Below are positions 26,808-35,833 of a DNA stretch of 64,000 bases, in pieces; position 1 is the first letter of the stretch, and each line of letters begins with the position of its first letter. The DNA comes from Lachnospiraceae bacterium (GTDB lineage: Bacteria > Bacillota > Clostridia > Lachnospirales > Lachnospiraceae). Under the pieces are notes generated by a model. That model saw nothing but the letters and a program-made list of their open reading frames with translations. It made no database searches and was not told where the DNA came from. The translations under genes and the position numbers were made by a program. The stretch spans positions 1-64,000 of the forward strand of contig JAFZSQ010000061.1 in the NCBI GenBank assembly GCA_017619295.1, in the 5' to 3' direction.

Positions 26808-28130
26808 ATGAGAGTACTTTGGATTGTAAACAGAATGCTCCCCATAATTGCAGAATGCCTTGGCGTGGAATCCAGCGTCAAGGAAGGGTGGATTACGGGC
26901 ATGTTTGCCCAGATAATGGCTAACACTGCAGGAAATGGAATTGAGCTTTCTATTGCTTTCCCTGCCAAAGATGAGTTGGCGACCTTCGAGGGAGAAATTC
27001 CAGTCGGTGACATCAAACTTCCTAACATTCCGTTCGGTATTTCTACCGAGAAACAGACATTTAAAGCATATGGCTTTTACGAAGATTTAAATAAGGGCGA
27101 AAAGTATGACCTTAAGACGGAGGAAAGCTTAAAGCAGGTGATTAATAAGGTTAACCCTGATGTAATCCACGTTTTTGGAACGGAGTTTCCTCACTGCTTA
27201 GCAACTCTCAAGGCAGCAGATAATTCCGGCAAGATTTTGGTTGGACTCCAGGGTTTATGTCATGCTATTGCTGAGGTTTACGAGGCCGATTTGCCCAAAG
27301 CTGTTGTTAACAGAAATACATTCAGAGATTTCCTTAAAAGAGACAGCATAAAAAGGCAGAAATATAAATACTTTAAGCGTGGCGAAAATGAGAAAGAGGC
27401 AATTTCTCGCGCTACCTACGTAACCGGTAGAACTAAGTGGGATAGAAACAGAACAAAGGAGATAAACCCTGATGTTGTTTATCTTGGAATGAACGAAACT
27501 TTGAGATCTTGCTTCTACACCGGAAGGTGGAGACAGGAAAACTGTGAGCCCGGAGTAATATTCTTAAGTCAGGGTGATTACCCTTTAAAGGGGTTACACT
27601 ATGTTCTTGAAGCTCTCCCCAAGATTCTTGAAGAGTGTCCCGATGCCCACATTTACATTGGTGGTCAGAATATAACAAAGCACGAAACATTCAAGGAGAA
27701 ATTAAAGCTTTCATCCTATGCAAAGTATCTCCTTAAGTTGATCAAGGTAAATCATCTTGAAGATAAGGTGACATTTCTTGGAAGTTTAACAGCGGAAGAA
27801 ATGCGAGAACAATATCTTCGTTCCAACGTTTTCGTATGCCCTTCAAAGTTGGAGAATTCTCCAAACTCTTTGGGAGAAGCGATGCTTCTTGGAGTTCCCT
27901 GTGTAGCAGCCAGAGTTGGTGGAATACCTGATTTGATTACCGAAGACGAAGGCATTCTTTATGAGGATGGTAACGTAGACGAACTTGCAAACGCCATAAT
28001 CGAGCAGCTTAAGGCAGAGGGCGACTTCACAGCCAGACTTAAAAAGGCCAGGGGACATGCAAACTTTAACCATGATCCTGAGGCCAATTACCACACACTT
28101 TTACAAATCTATAACAGGATAGCAAATTAA
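26808..28130 (+). CDS. Family 4 glycosyltransferase
   Basis: The protein is 440 aa, GT-B fold. The C-terminal half has the retaining-transferase pattern: F-L-S-Q-G-D-Y-P-L-K-G-L near residue 245, H-I-Y-I-G-G, then the nucleotide-binding E-N-S-P-N-S-L-G-E-A-M-L-L-G-V-P-C-V-A with the E-x7-E motif. It works on the cytoplasmic side on lipid-linked glycan. The stop codon overlaps the next start codon (pullulanase, 28130) by one base in TAATG, so the two are translationally coupled. Confidence 0.89.
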   Translation: MRVLWIVNRMLPIIAECLGVESSVKEGWITGMFAQIMANTAGNGIELSIAFPAKDELATFEGEIPVGDIKLPNIPFGISTEKQTFKAYGFYEDLNKGEKYDLKTEESLKQVINKVNPDVIHVFGTEFPHCLATLKAADNSGKILVGLQGLCHAIAEVYEADLPKAVVNRNTFRDFLKRDSIKRQKYKYFKRGENEKEAISRATYVTGRTKWDRNRTKEINPDVVYLGMNETLRSCFYTGRWRQENCEPGVIFLSQGDYPLKGLHYVLEALPKILEECPDAHIYIGGQNITKHETFKEKLKLSSYAKYLLKLIKVNHLEDKVTFLGSLTAEEMREQYLRSNVFVCPSKLENSPNSLGEAMLLGVPCVAARVGGIPDLITEDEGILYEDGNVDELANAIIEQLKAEGDFTARLKKARGHANFNHDPEANYHTLLQIYNRIAN

Positions 28131-30772
28131 TGAAGAATATATTATCTAGGATTGCAAGCATTGTCCTTGCAGCAATTATTTCAATAGTTACCTGCCTGGC
28201 AGGCTTTCCCATAAAAGCCCACGCTGAAGATGGCGTAATCCTCAAACTCCACTACTCTCGCCCTGACGGTAACTACACCGGCTGGGACGTTTGGCTTTGG
28301 CCTGAAGGGGGCGAAGGAGCCGGATACCCCTTTGTCGAGGAAAACGGAGAGATGGTTGCCACAATGGAAGTCCCTGCAGGAGTAACTAACGTAGGCTTTA
28401 TTGTGAGAACCGAAGATTGGAACAAGGATATAAATGAGGATCAGTTCATTGATATTGCCGAAGTTCTTTCAGGAACTGTGCATGCCTATGTTGAAAGCGG
28501 AGTTCCCGGTTACACCAAAGAATATGACGAAGATGTGGTTAAGGGAACAAAACTTAAAACAGCAATCTACGATGGTGACACAGGAATCGAAATTACCATG
28601 ACCGGTGAGATGAGTGACGCTCAGCTTGATTCAATAAGTGTTGTGGGTAGTGCGGGCGAAGAAGACATTGAGGACATCATTTACAAGGGAGACTATATTT
28701 ATATGATTAAACTCCTTAAAAAGTTAAATATCTTCAAAAACTTCAGAGTTAATTATGAGGGCAGTGCCGTAAAAGTTAACATGCCCAATGTTTACTCAAC
28801 TGAGGACTTTGAGAAAGAATACACATATACAGGTGATGACCTTGGAGCTACATATACAAAGGATGCAACCACATTTAAAGTATGGGCTCCCACAGCGGAA
28901 GAGGTGTATGTAAACTTCTATGCAACAGGTAAATATTGGGAGGACAGTAACGCTGATTCCCATGCCATGACCAAAGCTGAAAATGGTACTTGGACATATA
29001 CTGCCAATGGTGACATGGCAGGTACATACTATACCTACATAGCAGTAGTTGATGGTGCCAAGAACGTGACCTGTGATCCTTATGCAAGAACAACGGGATA
29101 TAACGGAAAGAGAGCAATGGTTATTGACCTTTCAACCACCAATCCTGAAGGATGGGATAGTGACAAGAATCCTCATGCAGGCGAGAAGATAACCGATGCA
29201 ATTATTTATGAACTTCATATTAGGGATTTCTCTGTTGATGAGAGTTCCGGTATGACAAACAAAGGAAAATACCTGGCCTTTACAGAAACAGGAACAGTTA
29301 ACAGTAATGGCGATAAGACAGGTGTAGATTACCTTAAGGATTTGGGAATTACCCACCTTCACCTCCTGCCCTTCTATGACTATGGTTCAGTTGATGAAAT
29401 AAAGACCACTCCTCAGTTTAACTGGGGTTATGATCCGGTAAACTATAACGTACCTGAGGGCTCTTATGCCACTGACGCTAATGACGGAGCAGTACGTGTT
29501 AAGGAAGCAAAGCAGATGGTCAAAGCTCTCCATGACAACGGAATCTCTGTTGTTATGGACGTGGTTTATAACCATGTTTATTCAGGAAGTGACTTCTGCG
29601 TAAACAAGCTTGTACCTGGATACTTCTCAAGAATTAACGCAAACGGCAGTTACTCCAATGGCTCAGGATGTGGAAACGATACTGCTTCTGAGAGAAGTAT
29701 GGTAAGAAAGTATATCGTTGATTCAGTATGCTATTGGGCAGACGAATATCATATTGACGGATTCAGATTTGACCTTGTAGGCCTTCTTGATGTTGATACA
29801 ATCAATGAAATCGTAACAAAGGTTCATGAGAAACACCCTGATGTTATCTTCTATGGTGAAGGCTGGACCATGAACACTTCCGTAACAAAGGATGATATCA
29901 GACTTGCCACTCAGGGAAGTGCAAGATTTACACCTGAATTTGCATTCTTTAATGACAACATAAGAGACGGACTTAAGGGCAGCGTATTTGATGAGGGAAT
30001 GGGTTTCGTAAGTGGAGCCATTGGTAAAGAGAACTCCATAGCAGCCTCATTCATGGGAAGAGAAGTATGGTGTAAGAATCCTTCACAGATAGTTAACTAT
30101 GCATCCTGTCATGATAACATGACCCTTATGGACAGAATTACTGTATCAAGGGCCGGAACTGACAGAGCAGATATTATAAAGATGAATAATCTTGCCGCAG
30201 CTTTCTATATGACAGCTGAAGGAATTCCTTTCATGCAGGCCGGGGAAGAAATCTTAAGAACCAAAGTTAAAGAAGACGGAACTTTTGATTCCAACAGCTA
30301 CGCTTCATCAGATGCTGTAAACTCAATCAAGTGGGATGATATTTCTGACGCTGAACATAAGGAAGTACATGACTACTACAAGGGACTTATCGAGTTTAGA
30401 AAGGCTCACGAGAACTTAAGATTAACAACTGAGGATGAAGTAAAAGAGCATCTTAAAGAGATAGATGTTGATATTGACAATGTAGTAGCTTTTGACCTTG
30501 ATGATAAGGATATTTTCATCTTTAATGCAAATAACGAGGAAATTACCTTTGAACTTCCCGAAGGCAAATGGGATGTTTTAATCAACGATAAGAAAGCAGG
30601 CACCACATCAATCGAGAAACTTAAAGGTGGCCCTATTACAGTTGCACCTATTTCTGCATTGGTTTTGGAGCGCCATGAAGGCTCATCAAAGACCGGTACA
30701 TTTGTGGCATTGGGAGCAGCAATCATATCAGCATTGGGAGCATTTGTAGTGCTTCGCTCAAGGAAGAAATAA
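28130..30772 (+). CDS. pulA: Secreted, membrane-anchored type I pullulanase
   Basis: The protein is 880 aa. It hydrolyses alpha-1,6 branch links of pullulan, starch or glycogen outside the cell. A signal peptide (1 to about 32, ending A-H-A) leads to a CBM41 starch-binding domain (about 35-130), a linker domain, a CBM48 domain (about 240-330) and the GH13 barrel. N-W-G-Y-D-P marks type I pullulanases. Catalytic residues are Asp548 in F-R-F-D-L, Glu577 in Y-G-E-G-W and Asp662 in C-H-D-N-M. The C-terminus has a hydrophobic helix and R-S-R-K-K after S-K-T-G, like a degenerate sortase signal or a simple anchor. Its place between two glycosyltransferases, overlapping both, is odd. Confidence 0.94.
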   Translation: MKNILSRIASIVLAAIISIVTCLAGFPIKAHAEDGVILKLHYSRPDGNYTGWDVWLWPEGGEGAGYPFVEENGEMVATMEVPAGVTNVGFIVRTEDWNKDINEDQFIDIAEVLSGTVHAYVESGVPGYTKEYDEDVVKGTKLKTAIYDGDTGIEITMTGEMSDAQLDSISVVGSAGEEDIEDIIYKGDYIYMIKLLKKLNIFKNFRVNYEGSAVKVNMPNVYSTEDFEKEYTYTGDDLGATYTKDATTFKVWAPTAEEVYVNFYATGKYWEDSNADSHAMTKAENGTWTYTANGDMAGTYYTYIAVVDGAKNVTCDPYARTTGYNGKRAMVIDLSTTNPEGWDSDKNPHAGEKITDAIIYELHIRDFSVDESSGMTNKGKYLAFTETGTVNSNGDKTGVDYLKDLGITHLHLLPFYDYGSVDEIKTTPQFNWGYDPVNYNVPEGSYATDANDGAVRVKEAKQMVKALHDNGISVVMDVVYNHVYSGSDFCVNKLVPGYFSRINANGSYSNGSGCGNDTASERSMVRKYIVDSVCYWADEYHIDGFRFDLVGLLDVDTINEIVTKVHEKHPDVIFYGEGWTMNTSVTKDDIRLATQGSARFTPEFAFFNDNIRDGLKGSVFDEGMGFVSGAIGKENSIAASFMGREVWCKNPSQIVNYASCHDNMTLMDRITVSRAGTDRADIIKMNNLAAAFYMTAEGIPFMQAGEEILRTKVKEDGTFDSNSYASSDAVNSIKWDDISDAEHKEVHDYYKGLIEFRKAHENLRLTTEDEVKEHLKEIDVDIDNVVAFDLDDKDIFIFNANNEEITFELPEGKWDVLINDKKAGTTSIEKLKGGPITVAPISALVLERHEGSSKTGTFVALGAAIISALGAFVVLRSRKK

Positions 30773-31959
30773 TGACAATCACATTCGTTTCCAACTACAT
30801 AAACCATCATCAAATCCCGATGGCTGAAGAGTTATATAAGGCTTTGGGAGATGACTATAGATTTGTGGAGACTGAGCCCATGGAGACAGAAAGAGTCAGC
30901 ATGGGATGGGACTCTGACACCGCAAGTCTTCCTTATGTTATCCGTTATTATGAGAATCCTGCCTGCGCGCAGCTTCTAATTGATGACAGCGATGTGGTGG
31001 TTTTCGGTGGATGCGATGATGAGAGTTATATCGCTAATAGACTTAGAGAAAAGAAACCTGTAATCAGAGTATCAGAACGACTCTATAAATCCGGCCAGTG
31101 GAAGGCTATTTCTCCAAGAGGACTTATAAAGAAATATAAAGATCATACAAGTCATAGGGAAGATCCGGTAATCATCCTTTGTGCAGGAGCTTATGTTCCT
31201 TCGGACTTTAGCATTATAAAAGCATACCCCAACAAGATGTACAAGTGGGGATATTTTCCTCCTGCAACAGAGGAGAATTTAAGCGAGCTGTTCCAACTTA
31301 AGGAAGAAAATAAGGTGACGGAAATCCTCTGGGCCGGTCGTTTTATAGATTGGAAGCATCCGGATGATGCAATAGAGGTGGCAAAACGCCTTAAAAAAGA
31401 CAACATATCCTTCCATCTCACAATGGTAGGCGGCGGTGACATGGAGGGGCAGATCAAGGCTGAAATAGCCGCCAATAACCTCCAAGAAAACATTACATTG
31501 GAAGGCTATAAGAAACCTGAGGAAGTACGCCAATATATGCGCAAGGCAGATATTTTCCTTTTTACCAGCGACTATCTGGAGGGCTGGGGCGCTGTTCTTA
31601 ACGAGGCTATGAATTCAGGATGTGCTGTGGTAGCCAATTCAGCTACGGGAGCTACTCCTTACCTTATCAACTTTGGCAACAATGGTTACGCATACAAGAA
31701 CGGTGATATTGATGAGTTATATCGCCTGACAAAGAGGCTGGCTCAGGATAATGACGAGAGAAGAAAACTTGGGGCCAATGCCTACAAAACCATCGATACA
31801 ACATGGAACGCTAAGAAGGCGGCAGAGCAGATAATAAGATTATCAAGAATGCTTACAGAAGACATTGGAATTCCTGATCCCGAAGATGGTCCCGGTTCCA
31901 AAGCTAACGTAATTCCCGTAAGAAAAATGTGGGCAGCAATACAAGCCAAGAGAGTATAA
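30772..31959 (+). CDS. Family 4 glycosyltransferase
   Basis: The protein is 395 aa; its ATG overlaps the pullulanase stop by one base. The N-terminal domain starts I-T-F-V-S-N-Y-I-N-H-H-Q, and the C-terminal GT-B half has L-W-A-G-R-F-I-D-W-K-H-P-D near residue 183 and E-G-W-G-A-V-L-N-E-A-M-N-S-G-C near 266, the E-x7-E donor motif. It is cytoplasmic, probably acting on a lipid-linked intermediate. Coupling to the upstream genes suggests the same transcript. Confidence 0.87.
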   Translation: MTITFVSNYINHHQIPMAEELYKALGDDYRFVETEPMETERVSMGWDSDTASLPYVIRYYENPACAQLLIDDSDVVVFGGCDDESYIANRLREKKPVIRVSERLYKSGQWKAISPRGLIKKYKDHTSHREDPVIILCAGAYVPSDFSIIKAYPNKMYKWGYFPPATEENLSELFQLKEENKVTEILWAGRFIDWKHPDDAIEVAKRLKKDNISFHLTMVGGGDMEGQIKAEIAANNLQENITLEGYKKPEEVRQYMRKADIFLFTSDYLEGWGAVLNEAMNSGCAVVANSATGATPYLINFGNNGYAYKNGDIDELYRLTKRLAQDNDERRKLGANAYKTIDTTWNAKKAAEQIIRLSRMLTEDIGIPDPEDGPGSKANVIPVRKMWAAIQAKRV

Positions 31960-31964
31960 AAGCC

Positions 31965-32933
31965 ATGAAGAATCTTATTTGTGCAGCGTTTTCCTTTAAG
32001 GAGGGATTTAACACCTCCACCCAAACTGGAAAAACTGCAAACAATCAGACCACAATAACATACTTAAAGAATATCTTCGTAACCCTCACATCAGCGAAGA
32101 TTCACAATCCTGACGATGATGTGGTTCTATTCGCGAACGCGAATATTTCTGAAGAATGGACCAGGAAACTTCAGGATAACAATATCGAAGTCAGAATCTG
32201 CCCCTTTGATGAATTTGTCATTTCCAAAGATTTCATCTGGGCCCTGGCTTACTACAAACTTTGCGTCCTTTCCCATGTGGTAAAGGAAAACGCCGAGAAT
32301 AAGCAGTATGACCATATCTTACTTATGGACACAGATACATTCACCACAAGAAGATATACGGATCTTTGGGCAGAGAGTGATTTCGGAGTTTTAATGTATC
32401 AGGTGGGACATGACTTTACCCATCCCGACAGAGCAGTAATCAGAGAGGACTTTGAAAAGTTTTATCCTGAAGAAGCAAAGACAACTCCTATTACTCACTA
32501 TGGTGGAGAGTTCGTTGCAGGTACTCAGGAGAACTTGATGAAATTCATGGAAACCTGTCGAAATGTCTTTGCGACCATGACGTCAGATGAAACAAAGAAA
32601 ATGCATGAGCGTGCTGGAGATGAAACTATCTGGTCCGTGGCAGCAGCTCTTACAGACGCTAAGGTAATTAATGCGGCACCATACATTTTCAGGTTCTGGA
32701 CGGGGAAAGTATTCTATTTGGTTTCAAATGTTACGGAATCCAACCCTGTATGCATTTGGCATGTACCAAACGAGAAAGAAACAGGCTTCATTCGCCTGTA
32801 TATTTACTACATAAAAAATAAAGAGTTTCCGAGCGCAGACAGAGTGGCTCATATCTTTGGCATTACAAAGGCCAAAAGACCATTTTCACTCTCAGATTTG
32901 CTTTTCAGAATAAAAAGAAAAATATCAGGATAA
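31965..32933 (+). CDS. Putative GT-A glycosyltransferase
   Basis: The protein is 322 aa from ATG 31965; an upstream in-frame start would overlap the previous gene by 31 bases and adds nothing conserved. It has an L-L-M-D-T-D-T-F motif near residue 117, a D-x-D as used by GT-A enzymes to bind metal and nucleotide sugar, then H-Y-G-G-E-F-V-A-G near 180. The rest is poorly diagnostic. It resembles nucleotide-diphospho-sugar transferases of the GT8-like group. It is the last gene of operon 1, before the terminator at 32938. Confidence 0.65.
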   Translation: MKNLICAAFSFKEGFNTSTQTGKTANNQTTITYLKNIFVTLTSAKIHNPDDDVVLFANANISEEWTRKLQDNNIEVRICPFDEFVISKDFIWALAYYKLCVLSHVVKENAENKQYDHILLMDTDTFTTRRYTDLWAESDFGVLMYQVGHDFTHPDRAVIREDFEKFYPEEAKTTPITHYGGEFVAGTQENLMKFMETCRNVFATMTSDETKKMHERAGDETIWSVAAALTDAKVINAAPYIFRFWTGKVFYLVSNVTESNPVCIWHVPNEKETGFIRLYIYYIKNKEFPSADRVAHIFGITKAKRPFSLSDLLFRIKRKISG

Positions 32934-32937
32934 AGAG

Positions 32938-32965
32938 GGGCAGACTCAGGTCTGCCCTTCTTCTC
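32938..32965 (+). terminator. Terminator of glycan operon 1
   Basis: GGGCAGAC (32938-32945) and GTCTGCCC (32950-32957) enclose TCAG and are followed by TTCTTCT. It starts five bases after the stop codon. Confidence 0.8.
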
Positions 32966-32970
32966 AATAA

Positions 32971-32999
32971 TTGATTTTCCCCATGAATTAAAGTAAAAT
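32971..32999 (+). promoter_or_regulatory. Promoter of glycan operon 2
   Basis: TTGATT (32971-32976) and TAAAAT (32994-32999) are 17 bases apart, directly after the operon 1 terminator. Transcription would start near 33006, leaving an 80-base leader before the gene at 33089. Confidence 0.7.
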
Positions 33000-33013
33000 T
33001 AGTAAAGTGGTTG

Positions 33014-33069
33014 TAGTATGCCCTTTTGATACATTTTCGATAGGAAAAGATTACATTTCAGGCATACTA
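33014..33069 (+). promoter_or_regulatory. Leader inverted repeat upstream of operon 2
   Basis: TAGTATGCC (33014-33022) and GGCATACTA (33061-33069) are exact inverted repeats 38 bases apart. They would sit at the 5' end of the predicted transcript, and the right arm ends 19 bases before the start codon of the first gene. It could be a regulatory hairpin; the function is unknown. Confidence 0.45.
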
Positions 33070-33088
33070 TGCTACACGTGGGGATACT

Positions 33089-34084
33089 ATGAATACAGAT
33101 AAGATAATAAGTATAGTGGTTCCGGTCTACAATGTGGAGAAATACCTTCCAAACGGCCTCGACCATATCATAAATCAAACATATAAGAACCTTGAGATTA
33201 TCCTGGTGGATGATGGTTCAACTGATAACTCCGGTAACATTTGTGACGAGTACGCCGCAAAGGATTCAAGAATAAAGGTTATTCACAAACCTAACGGCGG
33301 ATCCAGTTCGGCAAGAAACGTCGGCATTGAAGCAGCCACCGGCGATTACATTGGTTTTCTTGACGCAGATGATTATGCGGATGAAACCATGTATGAGAAA
33401 CTCATTGCAGTCTGTGAAGAAAAGAATTGCGACATTGCAGAAGTAATGAGCCGTGACTTTGATGAATCAGGCAAGATGATTAAGGACGCCTATAAGAACA
33501 CCGGAGAAGTAAACTTTATCCCAAGGGATGAAGATTTTAAACTTCTCATGCTCCATAAAGGCGACAGTTCATTTTGCACCAAGCTTATAAGAGCAGAGTT
33601 TTGTAAAGACTTTAGATTTTCAGAGAAGCTCTTGAATGAGGACTTTAGATTAATCCTCGAGATGCTCCAGGAAACTGATGGCGTTTGGTCCATTGAGGAG
33701 CCTCACTACAACATCTTAATCAGAAAAGGCAGCAACCAGAGAAGCGGATTCAAGAGAGAACTTTATGAAGCAGTAATTGCAAACTCAGACTATGCTTATA
33801 GCCTTATGGAAGACTTCTTCCCACAGTGGGAAGAAGAAACCGACAGATTCAGATATGTTCAGAGATTGGATTATCTCCTTCATATTCCAGTAAAGCAAAT
33901 GACTGAACGTAACGAATGTTACCAAAAGGTCATTAAGGAAATAAGAGATGAGAAGAATATCTGGCAGAATAACAAGTATTTAACTGCCAAGCAAAAGAAG
34001 AATCTTACCATCTTAAGCATTGCGCCAAAACTTTCCAAGAAGGCGCACAAAGCATTAAAGAAGATAAAAAAAGCAAGGAAGTAG
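33089..34084 (+). CDS. Family 2 glycosyltransferase
   Basis: The protein is 331 aa, the first gene of operon 2. GT-A marks: S-I-V-V-P-V-Y-N-V-E-K-Y-L near residue 8, V-D-D-G-S-T-D-N-S-G near 40, G-G-S-S-S-A-R-N-V-G and F-L-D-A-D-D-Y near 90, the metal-binding acidic motif. The lysine-rich C-terminus is typical of the capsule (CpsJ/EpsJ-like) subgroup. The following flippase gene starts two bases after its stop codon. The sugar specificity is unknown. Confidence 0.92.
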   Translation: MNTDKIISIVVPVYNVEKYLPNGLDHIINQTYKNLEIILVDDGSTDNSGNICDEYAAKDSRIKVIHKPNGGSSSARNVGIEAATGDYIGFLDADDYADETMYEKLIAVCEEKNCDIAEVMSRDFDESGKMIKDAYKNTGEVNFIPRDEDFKLLMLHKGDSSFCTKLIRAEFCKDFRFSEKLLNEDFRLILEMLQETDGVWSIEEPHYNILIRKGSNQRSGFKRELYEAVIANSDYAYSLMEDFFPQWEEETDRFRYVQRLDYLLHIPVKQMTERNECYQKVIKEIRDEKNIWQNNKYLTAKQKKNLTILSIAPKLSKKAHKALKKIKKARK

Positions 34085-34085
34085 T

Positions 34086-35831
34086 ATGAAATCAATCCTT
34101 CAAAAGCTTAACAAGCTTTTAAACAAGAAACAAAAGAAGAGAATGTCTCTTCTTGTAATAATGATGCTCATCGGAGCGGTTTTGGAAGTTGCGGGAATCG
34201 GAATGGTTGTTCCTGCAGTAAAGCTTGTAATGGACGAAGAGTCTATCCAAAACGACGCCCTTGTAAGCACCATATATGACATTCTTCCGGTATCAAACCA
34301 GAAACAGTTTATCATAGTGGTTATGGTCTCTTTGATGGCTGTTTTTGTCGTAAAGAATCTCTACCTTTATCTTGAACAGAAGGTAATGCTTTCTTTCGTA
34401 TACAGCAATCAGTTCGACACATCTGAGCGCCTCATGAAGAATTACCTCAGGAAAAACTATGAGTTCTATCTTAACGCAGATACTGCTGTAGTCCAAAGGA
34501 ATATCACATCGGACGTCAACAACATGTACGCCCTGATTCTGGCCCTTCTTACACTCCTTTCAGAAGGCATAGTATTCATCTGGCTGGCAGTGGGACTCTT
34601 CCTTATTGACCCCATAATGACAATTATTGTAACGATAGTTTTATTGGCCGTTCTTTTTGCTATAAAAGTATGGCTTAAGCCTATCATGTATAAGGCAGGT
34701 AAAGACAACCAGGACTTCTATTCAGGCCTTTACAAACTTATTTCCCAGAGCATTCAGGGAATTAAAGAAATGAAAATTGCCCGCAAGGAGCAGTTCTTCG
34801 TGGATGAGTATGTAACCTGCGGAAGAGGATATGTTAACGCTGTTCAAAGATACAGCTTGTTTAACTCTATCCCCAAACTTCTAATAGAGACCGTGCTCAT
34901 TATCTGCATGGTTTCATATATGCTCTATATGCTTCTTACAGGAAAAGGTGCTTCGGAGTTAATTCCAACTCTTACGGCTTTTGCTGTGGCAGCCATGCGA
35001 CTTCTTCCTTCGGCAAACCGTATCAACAATCAGATGAACACCATCGCTTACTGCGAACCTTTCTTCTTAAAGGTTGCCGACGGACTTAACGACGAACTTA
35101 AGAACATGGAGACAAACATCTCCTTTAGTGAGGATGATGTAACTAAACTCCCTGTTAAAGAAAAAATAGAACTTACTAACATCACCTACGCGTACCCTAA
35201 TACCGAAAAACTTATTTTCGACCATGCGGACATGACTGTTCCCATTGGTAAGGCTGTTGGTATCGTGGGAACTACCGGCGCAGGTAAAACAACCATCGTT
35301 GACATTCTTCTTGGACTCCTTGAGACAAAAGAGGGAGAAATCAAGGCAGATGGCGTAGATATTAGAACAAACTACAAAGGCTGGCTTAAGAACATCGGTT
35401 ATATTCCTCAGATGATATTTATGTTGGACAGTAACATCAGAGAGAATGTGGCTTTCGGTGTTCCGAGAGATCAGATAGATGAGAACAAGGTTTGGGAAGC
35501 ATTAAGAGAAGCTCAGCTTGATGACTTTGTAAGAAGCCTTCCCGATGGTCTTGATACTTCCATAGGTGAAAGGGGCATCAGACTTTCCGGTGGCCAGAGA
35601 CAAAGAATCAGCATAGCAAGAGCCCTTTATGAGGATCCGGAGGTTCTGATTCTTGATGAAGCAACCTCAGCTCTTGATAATGAAACCGAGGCAGCCATCA
35701 TGGATTCCATCAATGCCCTCCATGGCAAGAAGACCCTCATTATCATTGCTCACAGACTTCAGACCATTGAGAAATGTGACATGATTTATCGTGTGGAAGA
35801 CGGAAAAGCAACATTGGAGAAAACAGTATAG
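34086..35831 (+). CDS. ABC-type lipid-linked glycan flippase (PglK-like)
   Basis: The protein is 581 aa, a half-transporter of exporter type: six membrane helices in residues about 15-320, then an ATPase domain with Walker A G-T-T-G-A-G-K-T-T near 397, signature L-S-G-G-Q-R-Q-R and Walker B V-L-I-L-D-E-A-T-S-A-L, and the switch His in I-I-A-H-R-L. The N-terminus (G-A-V-L-E-V-A-G-I-G-M-V-V-P) resembles PglK, which flips undecaprenyl-diphosphate-linked oligosaccharide. The glycan cluster around it supports that role over drug or peptide export. Confidence 0.87.
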   Translation: MKSILQKLNKLLNKKQKKRMSLLVIMMLIGAVLEVAGIGMVVPAVKLVMDEESIQNDALVSTIYDILPVSNQKQFIIVVMVSLMAVFVVKNLYLYLEQKVMLSFVYSNQFDTSERLMKNYLRKNYEFYLNADTAVVQRNITSDVNNMYALILALLTLLSEGIVFIWLAVGLFLIDPIMTIIVTIVLLAVLFAIKVWLKPIMYKAGKDNQDFYSGLYKLISQSIQGIKEMKIARKEQFFVDEYVTCGRGYVNAVQRYSLFNSIPKLLIETVLIICMVSYMLYMLLTGKGASELIPTLTAFAVAAMRLLPSANRINNQMNTIAYCEPFFLKVADGLNDELKNMETNISFSEDDVTKLPVKEKIELTNITYAYPNTEKLIFDHADMTVPIGKAVGIVGTTGAGKTTIVDILLGLLETKEGEIKADGVDIRTNYKGWLKNIGYIPQMIFMLDSNIRENVAFGVPRDQIDENKVWEALREAQLDDFVRSLPDGLDTSIGERGIRLSGGQRQRISIARALYEDPEVLILDEATSALDNETEAAIMDSINALHGKKTLIIIAHRLQTIEKCDMIYRVEDGKATLEKTV

Positions 35832-35833
35832 TT

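Noticed and set aside
26444..27028. Reverse open frame of 194 codons across the junction of two glycosyltransferase genes
   Set aside because: Antisense to two well-supported genes and without a start signal.
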